The notes beneath the pieces are model-generated. The model saw only the letters and a program-made list of their open reading frames with translations. It did no database searches and had not been told where the DNA came from. A program made the translations under genes and the position numbers. From positions 3,162,001 through 3,226,000 of the forward strand of contig NC_049563.1 in NCBI RefSeq assembly GCF_013368755.1: DNA of 64,000 nt. Direction: 5' to 3'. Every line of letters begins with the position of its first letter. The first letter of the stretch is position 1. Of this stretch, positions 57,781-64,000 are shown in pieces. This DNA comes from Talaromyces rugulosus (lineage: Eukaryota; Ascomycota; Eurotiomycetes; Eurotiales; Trichocomaceae).

Positions 57781-58178
57781 TACGGAGTATAGTACGGAGT
57801 AGTAGTTTGTATCCACAGCTTACTACAGTTTTCTAAGCAATTAGTACGTAGTGTGTGAGAATCTTTCCCAACTGTCGGTACGGAGTAGCTGCTTCATAGT
57901 AGTACTACTACATAGCGATTCATTGCTATTATTATTTTAGTGCGAGTACTCCATACGACGTGGTAGAAAACATCGGCCCACTTGCCTTTCTTTTTCTTTT
58001 TGGGGTTTTTTTTAGCGTTTTCTTCTTTTTCGTCTTGCTTAGCTTTCAAATAATGATCATCGTCCCCCCCTTCTTCCAAGTTCCCGAATCGGGGTATCCA
58101 CAGCGGCCGGCCGGGCCTTGGTCTCGGTGGCTTTTGCTTTTTCCTTGTGTGTGCTGGAGTCCGTATCCGTACGGAGTA
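57781..58178 (+). promoter_or_regulatory. Cluster of TACGGAGTA motifs
   Basis: Exact copies at 57781-57789, 57793-57801, 57879-57887 and 58170-58178, all on the plus strand. A fifth lies at 51555-51563 on the other side of the C2H2 gene. The biological role is unknown. Confidence 0.45.
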
Positions 58179-59458
58179 TACACGAGTCCGAAAGTTCTAA
58201 CTATCCGACATGTGAAATGATGATTATCGGTCGTTACTAGTAGTCCGTTGCATAGAGTGAAAAATTTTTTTTTTTGTGCTGACCTCACCAAGCTGTTGGA
58301 CTTGTTAGTTAACCAACACGTCCTGACTCGCTGGCATTTAGGCGAAGAAACAAACAAACAAAAGAAAAAAAAAGAAAAGAAAGTAAAACACATGCCACGT
58401 GGTTAGAATTGTAACACTACGTATCTCCTAACTTCCAACATTTTGAACCTCGTACGGGATAATTCCGGCTCGTAATTCGTAGAATGAGTGCTTATGGGCT
58501 GATTGTTGTGATTGCTTTTTCTTCTTCTTTTAATGAGTGTTTTTTTAATCTTATCGTGCCGCCGACAATCTTCAGCTAGCTGGTCGGAAGGAAATTGGAA
58601 TGAAGTAATAATAGATCCAACGTCATCGTCATCGGAAGAATCGGAGGAATAATACGGATGATAAGATATGCTTCATTTTACGTGGTATGGACTATTATTA
58701 GATGTAGTCCGACTGATAGTATGTCTTACATTATACCTAGGCAACAATGACTCGATAAAAAAATAAACCGGTATGAATATCTTTGTACCTTTTCCAAGTT
58801 GGATAAAATCGATGAAATCTTGTTATTATTACTTGGGAAGAGCTCGTCTTAATTGCTGCCTGGATTGTGACTCATACTTTAGTGTTGTGTGCTGCTCAGT
58901 GACACTTGACGATATTCTGCCAGTCATGAAAGAATTCAAACAAAAATATGCCAATTAATCAATCATGTTTATTCATACTTGCCATTCAGTAGATAGCCTG
59001 TAGTTCGCAATTGACAACACACATGGTGATGCTATCAAGAGTATTGCCATATACATGTTGACGCCTCAGGCAGCAACCCCGCTTATCTCTTGGCACAACC
59101 TGCGGCTCTCCGCTCTGCACCTCCCATGCACACTGCAAATGCCAACTCATCAACCAACCAACTCATCGCAGAACATCTAAATCAAAAAAAAGACTTCAAA
59201 ATGCTCTTCTAGCTCTTTGAACTCATCTCAGTTTGAATTTTTGTTCAACTTCCCCCCCCCGGAATCGAACAAGATCCGGTCTACTCACCGCAAAAAATTC
59301 CAAAATGAATCATCTATTATTACATCAAATTGCGTACTTGAGCCCTCTTACTGCGGTCACAGCTGCAATACCATATAGGAAAATAGTACGGCTTAGAATA
59401 CAGCAGTGAAGTGGAAGCAGTTTCTGAGATCTGAGATATATCGAATTGAACAAGATAA

Positions 59459-62296
59459 ATGGCGTCGGTCTTTACTTACGACCCCGATCCTCCTCGGGTG
59501 TCTTCGCCATGGTCGTTGTCTGGCTCCTCGACGCCCCAGCCGCCACCTTCTGGTGCTGGCGGTGGTGAATATACCGAGAGCCGCGTAAACTCCAGCTCCA
59601 ACAAGCTCGCCGACTATGGAATCACCAAGCTGGAATCCGAGCCGCAGGAAGGCCCCACAGAGTACAAGCTGCATCTGCTACTCAGACGTCGCAGATTCTT
59701 CACGGCCATGTCTACGGGGCAAGTCGTCGGCGGCGCATATCATTTCCGCACCGCTCTTCCAAAGCCCAACTCTGGCGTCAACTTGGCTGGAGAAGCGACA
59801 GCGGCGTCGCCTTCTGCTCGATCGCCGTCTCTGAATACTAGACAGCAAAGATTGCAGCAGCTTACCACGCAGTTGCTCTGGCGTCTGCAGCAGTCTTCGC
59901 CCTTTCACTCTTCTTCTACGGCTAACCTGGTCTTGCCGGTGCTTCCAGAGGCCACTCCCAAGCTGGGGCTTCCGCAGAAGCCAACTCGTCTTTTGCCAGG
60001 CCTGGAGGAAAGTCAGGGTGCGCTCTATGAGATAGGTGTTGCCGATGACGGCACCTTTGTGGGCTTAACCCCGGACGAGCTTGACGAGAGTCTGAACAAC
60101 CTTCAGGTCATGGCTGCTAGCCTGGGCTGCAAAGTTGAGGTTCTTCGCAAAGTAGTAGTTGGCACCTGTGAATGGACAGAGGACGTCGAAGAGGAGAATA
60201 AAGAGGGGGATTCTGTAAAAACAAATAGCTCGGATCTGTGGGTGGCCGAAGCCCTAGTCAGTCCCGACCTTGAATTCTATACCCACCAGTCAAGAAAGGA
60301 CCTCGACATGGAGAATTTGAGTTTGGATGAATCAGGGCCCGCTTCTAAAGCAGAAGACCGTATACGAGGAGGGGCCTGTTCGCAGACGGAGCAGATCCGT
60401 GTTTCTCTCACCGGCCCTAGTGCCGCAGGGAAATCGTCTCTTCTTGGAACTTTGACGTCGTCTGCCCTCGATAATGGACGAGGAAAGAGCCGGCTTAGCT
60501 TGCTCAAGCACAGACATGAAATCTCCTCTGGAATTACTAGTTCTGTCGCCCAGGAGCTGATCGGATATGGCTCCCTTCCATCAGCAGCCAACATACCAGT
60601 TGATGTGATCAATTATGCTTCTGGAAATGTGACCGCTTGGAATGATATTCATGCTGCATCGGATGGCGGGCGTCTTGCATTTGTGTCTGATCTCCCCGGA
60701 CTCACCCGTTATATGAAGTCCACCTTGCGTGGCCTGATAAGCTGGGCTCCTCATTACACGGTGCTTTGTGTCCCGGCGAATAGTTCCCAGGATATGGCTG
60801 CAACTCAAGATGATGGCGAAAGTTCACCCGAGATAGACCTCTGTTTGGCTTATCTTGACCTCTGCATTAGACTTGACGTCCCACTCATTTTGTGCATTAC
60901 GAAACTGGATCTTGCATCTCGCCTGGGCCTGAAACAGACTCTCGCTAAGGTGTTGTCTGCTATCAAGCTCGCGGACAAGAAACCACTGATGCTTTCTATA
61001 GACAGTCCCGGCCAGGCTGTAGATCTACAGCGAATTTCGACAACAGACTGTGACGAAGCCCGTAAAACGATCAATTCAATAAACGGCCAGTGGTCTAGTA
61101 CGATACCAATCCTCCTCACTAGTGCCGTGAACGGTTCTGGAATCGGCAAACTCCATGCCATGTTACGCTTCCTTCCACTTCCTAGCACTCCACCCTCTAG
61201 ACTTGTACGGCCACTGCCGTCACAGTCAGGCCAGGAGATACCAACAGATGTGTTTGATATCGACGAAGTCTTCGCCATCCCTCCGTCAAAAGTGTATCTA
61301 TCTGCGGATAGTGCCCATTCGGAAACAAAAGGCGTCGTTCTTTGTGGTATTGTACGGCATGGGAGCATTTCGATTGGCGATGAACTGGTCATCGGGCCCA
61401 TTGCTGTCGAAGCAAAGCCAGATGACGCCGCCCCTCAGGCTTCTCTAAGATCTCGGTCTCTGCAAGATCCGTTAAACGCCTCACCACGGCCCCGTTCGCT
61501 CCGATCTCGGGCATCCCCTGGCGAGTTCTCCTCGTCGTTCTCTCATGGATCCTTCCCCGGAAAGTCCCGGACCTTCAGTCATGCAGAGTGGCAGCGCGTC
61601 CGGGTAGTCAGTGTGCGATACCTTCGGTTATCGGTGCGGATTCTGCTAGAGGATCAAGTGGGGACGATTGGGGTGGAACCTATTCCTTGGAGCCCCGGAA
61701 GAGAGGTCAACTCACTGGGCCGGCTGAGAAAGGGCATGATTTTGGCACAGGCTAGGATGTCTCTGGATACTTCCAAAAGCACTACTATCCCCAGCTCGCT
61801 CGCCTTTAGTACCGCTTTTGTGGCTACATTCCCGGCCCGGGACTTTTCCACGCCTCTTTCTCCTCCCTTAATACTGGGTGGAAGTGTTGTTATTTACATT
61901 GGCAATATTCGTGCAGCCGCCAAAGTGACCTGTGTTTCTCTAGCCGATGACGACGCGGTAGACTCACTCCCTGGCGGGCCCGTGGACGAGCCGGACTTTT
62001 TCAACTTTGACGACGACGAGGACAGGGAGAAACACTATAAAATGCCTCGGCGCTCGCGTCCCGAGAGTGAGAAGACGATTGATATCTCCAGCGCCCATGG
62101 CCATGGATATATTGATATCACGTTTGCTTTCATCTCGTCTATTGAATGGGTTGAGCTGGGTTCGTTGGTTGTGGTTATGCCCGGAGCTACCACGGCTACT
62201 TCGGCCACTGGAGACTCGGTTTCACTCTCGGGGCTGGAAGGGTTTGTGGGCAGGGTTTCTGAAGTGAATACTAGTGAGGATATGTCAGAGCGGTAA
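59459..62296 (+). CDS. GTPBP1/GTPBP2-like translational GTPase
   Basis: Single exon, 945 aa. P-loop GPSAAGKSSL (about residues 318-327), switch II DLPG (about 411), and TKLD (about 481) in place of NKxD. The segment between reads HEISSGITSSVAQELIGYG, the signature wording of the GTPBP1/2 branch of the EF1A/EF-Tu superfamily. Beta-barrel domains follow (FDIDEVFAIP...GVVLCGIVRHGSISIGDELVIGP, read in parts; later WVELGSLVVVMPG). The N-terminal 300 residues are poorly conserved, partly disordered. GTPBP1/2 proteins act in mRNA surveillance and ribosome rescue in animals. Role in fungi is less known. Confidence 0.88.
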   Translation: MASVFTYDPDPPRVSSPWSLSGSSTPQPPPSGAGGGEYTESRVNSSSNKLADYGITKLESEPQEGPTEYKLHLLLRRRRFFTAMSTGQVVGGAYHFRTALPKPNSGVNLAGEATAASPSARSPSLNTRQQRLQQLTTQLLWRLQQSSPFHSSSTANLVLPVLPEATPKLGLPQKPTRLLPGLEESQGALYEIGVADDGTFVGLTPDELDESLNNLQVMAASLGCKVEVLRKVVVGTCEWTEDVEEENKEGDSVKTNSSDLWVAEALVSPDLEFYTHQSRKDLDMENLSLDESGPASKAEDRIRGGACSQTEQIRVSLTGPSAAGKSSLLGTLTSSALDNGRGKSRLSLLKHRHEISSGITSSVAQELIGYGSLPSAANIPVDVINYASGNVTAWNDIHAASDGGRLAFVSDLPGLTRYMKSTLRGLISWAPHYTVLCVPANSSQDMAATQDDGESSPEIDLCLAYLDLCIRLDVPLILCITKLDLASRLGLKQTLAKVLSAIKLADKKPLMLSIDSPGQAVDLQRISTTDCDEARKTINSINGQWSSTIPILLTSAVNGSGIGKLHAMLRFLPLPSTPPSRLVRPLPSQSGQEIPTDVFDIDEVFAIPPSKVYLSADSAHSETKGVVLCGIVRHGSISIGDELVIGPIAVEAKPDDAAPQASLRSRSLQDPLNASPRPRSLRSRASPGEFSSSFSHGSFPGKSRTFSHAEWQRVRVVSVRYLRLSVRILLEDQVGTIGVEPIPWSPGREVNSLGRLRKGMILAQARMSLDTSKSTTIPSSLAFSTAFVATFPARDFSTPLSPPLILGGSVVIYIGNIRAAAKVTCVSLADDDAVDSLPGGPVDEPDFFNFDDDEDREKHYKMPRRSRPESEKTIDISSAHGHGYIDITFAFISSIEWVELGSLVVVMPGATTATSATGDSVSLSGLEGFVGRVSEVNTSEDMSER

Positions 62297-62840
62297 TATT
62301 GTGATTTTTTTTTGGATAATTTGTTGTTTTAATGTTTTTTTTGCGTTTTGTATTGGCAATATTTTAATTTGTTAGTAGTTTTTGATAAATGTTTAGAAGT
62401 AAGAGAAAACGTTTTCAAGCTGTTGATATATAGGATTATCGAAGACATGCATCTCTAGCAGCAGATCTGGCCATCCCAAAACAGGCCTAGCGCCAAGATG
62501 ATCAACACCGCGGACCAATTCCCCGCAGGCGGGTCCTTCCCCAGCTAAGGCTGCCGCAGAGAGCTTCCTCTTCCTCCTCTTCTTCTTCCTCAACATTTCC
62601 TCACGCCTCTACGAACTGGCCGCGAATCACTACTCCAAGGGATATATACCTTGCCACGTCATCTTGCTGCTCACCGCGGTCCCCGTTTGCATCCCGCTGG
62701 AGAGGGACGAGACGGGTCAAATCGTCTTGCTCCCCTCAGACTGTTTTACTTAAGCCTGATCTCATGTGCACTGGCACCTGAGAGCTCCGCAGCGACTCAT
62801 AGATGGGATAAACAGCGATTTATTATTCCCTCTCGGCACC
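62297..62840. other. GTPase 3' flank and F-box gene promoter
   Basis: 544 bp. T-rich near the GTPase stop, GC-rich toward the F-box start. No coding signature. Confidence 0.4.
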
Positions 62841-64000
62841 ATGGATGATGATTCTTTGGCAGAAGATATTACTACTGCGGCATCGCAGAGCTCGGATTCG
62901 GACGAGGAGGAAGCTGATGATGGAATTTCTCTGGCGGCGAGCGAGCGGTCTTTGCTGCCTCACCACCCCGCACATCCACAAACCCAACCGCCATCAACAG
63001 CACTTGGTGAGGCTGTAGTGCCTCAGGCAGCTATGGAAGATCAACCTGGTGCTTCTCTTGCGCCGTCAACAACAACAACAGCAGAGTCTACACCCAAACC
63101 GTCGGAGTCGCGACTCAAACTGCTGGATCTACCTCTTGACATTCTCAAGGAGATTCTAAAAGAGGTAAAACAAAAATCTTTCTGCTCTTTTTGCACATTC
63201 CATACTAACTCCTGTCTTGTTAGATAACGTTGACGAACGACCTCACGGCCCTTGCCCTCACATGCTCTGCGCTCCACACTCTGGCCATCCCCGCTATGTA
63301 CTCACGTTTCGACATCGTTTGGCCGGAACCTGGTCCGAGCTCTGATCAACCCGTTGGCGTGGATGCCCTGTCGTACGGGCTGGCTACATTGGTAATGGGA
63401 GATCATGCCTTTCGGGAACTGCCCGCAGCAAACAGTTTGTCCGATCGCCACCACTGCCAGCACTGCGGATGTGACCAGCGCGAGCACCAGACTGCCAGAC
63501 AACCGCCCGCAATAACTACAAGATTTGGTAGCATCAGATTTGGCAACTATTATGCGCGGTGGACCAAGAAGTTTTCAGTCGGAAATGGGCCGTCGGAGTG
63601 GGTGCATGAATACGCCATCACGAAGGAGACTGGGAAGATGCTGGGCACGCTCGTTGCATTGGCCGTTGCAAGGATGGTTAACTTGGAGAGTTTTGTGTGG
63701 GATATGCCCACGGGTGTCATGCGAGACGTTTTCCTGGCTCTTGCGTCCCTGGGTACGAGAGCAAACCACGAGTGTCGTCTGGAAAAAGTTTGGATTCGGT
63801 GGCACGATAATTCGGAAAACAACAACATACGCAATTTACTCAATCTGCCAGATAATGCAGAGTCCAACCCATTTCAGTCTTTGATGCACCGCTATGGTCA
63901 TATCGAGTACCCGTCGTTTTCGGTTTTGCCGCCCTTGAAGTCGTTGACGGTGCTGAAAATCGACGAACCGGCGTATCTTGAAGAGATGGCTGTACTGATC
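62841..64000 (+). CDS. F-box protein, 5' part (runs off the window)
   Basis: join(62841..63164,63224..64000 and beyond), 367 residues visible. Acidic, Ser-rich N-terminus (MDDDSLAEDITTAASQSSDS). F-box across the intron: LKLLDLPLDILKEILKE|ITLTNDLTALALTCSALHTL, then IPAMYSRFDIVWP. After this a CHHCxx-like cysteine pair (HHCQHCGCDQ) and leucine-rich segments (MVNLESFVWDMP, LPPLKSLTVLKID) suggest repeats. Family members are substrate adaptors of SCF ubiquitin ligases; substrate unknown. Frame is open to the last base. Confidence 0.82.

Larger units (their letters stand above)
54941..59458. other. 4.5 kb gene-free, motif-rich region
   Basis: The largest empty stretch in the window, between the C2H2 gene 3' end and the GTPase gene. 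It has a T23 tract (56092-56114), ATT/ACT-type trinucleotide runs (about 55365-55435), four exact TACGGAGTA copies (57781, 57793, 57879, 58170) and a CGGAGTACTCCG palindrome (57037-57048). ORFs in it are short and without signatures. A long noncoding RNA or distal regulatory DNA is possible but unproven. Confidence 0.5.

Overview
This 64 kb window comes from a filamentous ascomycete. The genes have short spliceosomal introns (about 40-130 bp) with GT...AG ends. The housekeeping set (RecQ/Sgs1, Rqc2, coatomer zeta, uL16/RPL10, uS10/RPS20, APC2, Pkr1) reads like Eurotiomycetes (Talaromyces/Aspergillus/Penicillium type). The exact genus is inference. I see no tRNA, rRNA, CRISPR or intact transposon.

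Layout. Positions 1-18 kb are a compact core block: the 3' end of a proline iminopeptidase, a CENP-K-like kinetochore protein divergent from a Sgs1-type RecQ helicase, the ribosome-quality-control factor Rqc2, coatomer zeta, a coiled-coil protein, an SRPK-like kinase and ribosomal protein L10. From 18 to 23 kb there is a GPI-type cupredoxin-like wall protein, ribosomal protein S20 and a small secreted protein. A 223-bp repeat present in two diverged copies flanks the last two.

From 23 to 34 kb lies an accessory block that looks like a small uncharacterised biosynthetic cluster: an FAD aromatic hydroxylase, a catechol-type O-methyltransferase, two tandem paralogues that I read as circularly permuted ATP-grasp enzymes, and a BAHD-like acyltransferase. 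The first two genes read leftward and the other three rightward from one shared promoter, which holds a 10-bp inverted repeat. No PKS, NRPS or terpene synthase backbone gene is present.

From 34 to 48 kb core genes (an acidic uncharacterised protein, APC2, Pkr1) alternate with accessory or lineage-specific ones (a Uma2/PD-(D/E)XK-like protein, a 425-aa orphan with hydrophobic C-terminal segments, a small SRPBCC protein) and with relics, including a fragment of an NRPS adenylation domain. From 48 to 64 kb come an MFS sugar transporter, a C2H2 regulator isolated between gene-free stretches of 3.4 and 4.5 kb, a GTPBP1/2-like GTPase and the 5' part of an F-box gene.

Exon structures were worked out by hand from reading-frame continuity, splice signals and family conservation. 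Domain assignments are from recalled family patterns, not database searches.
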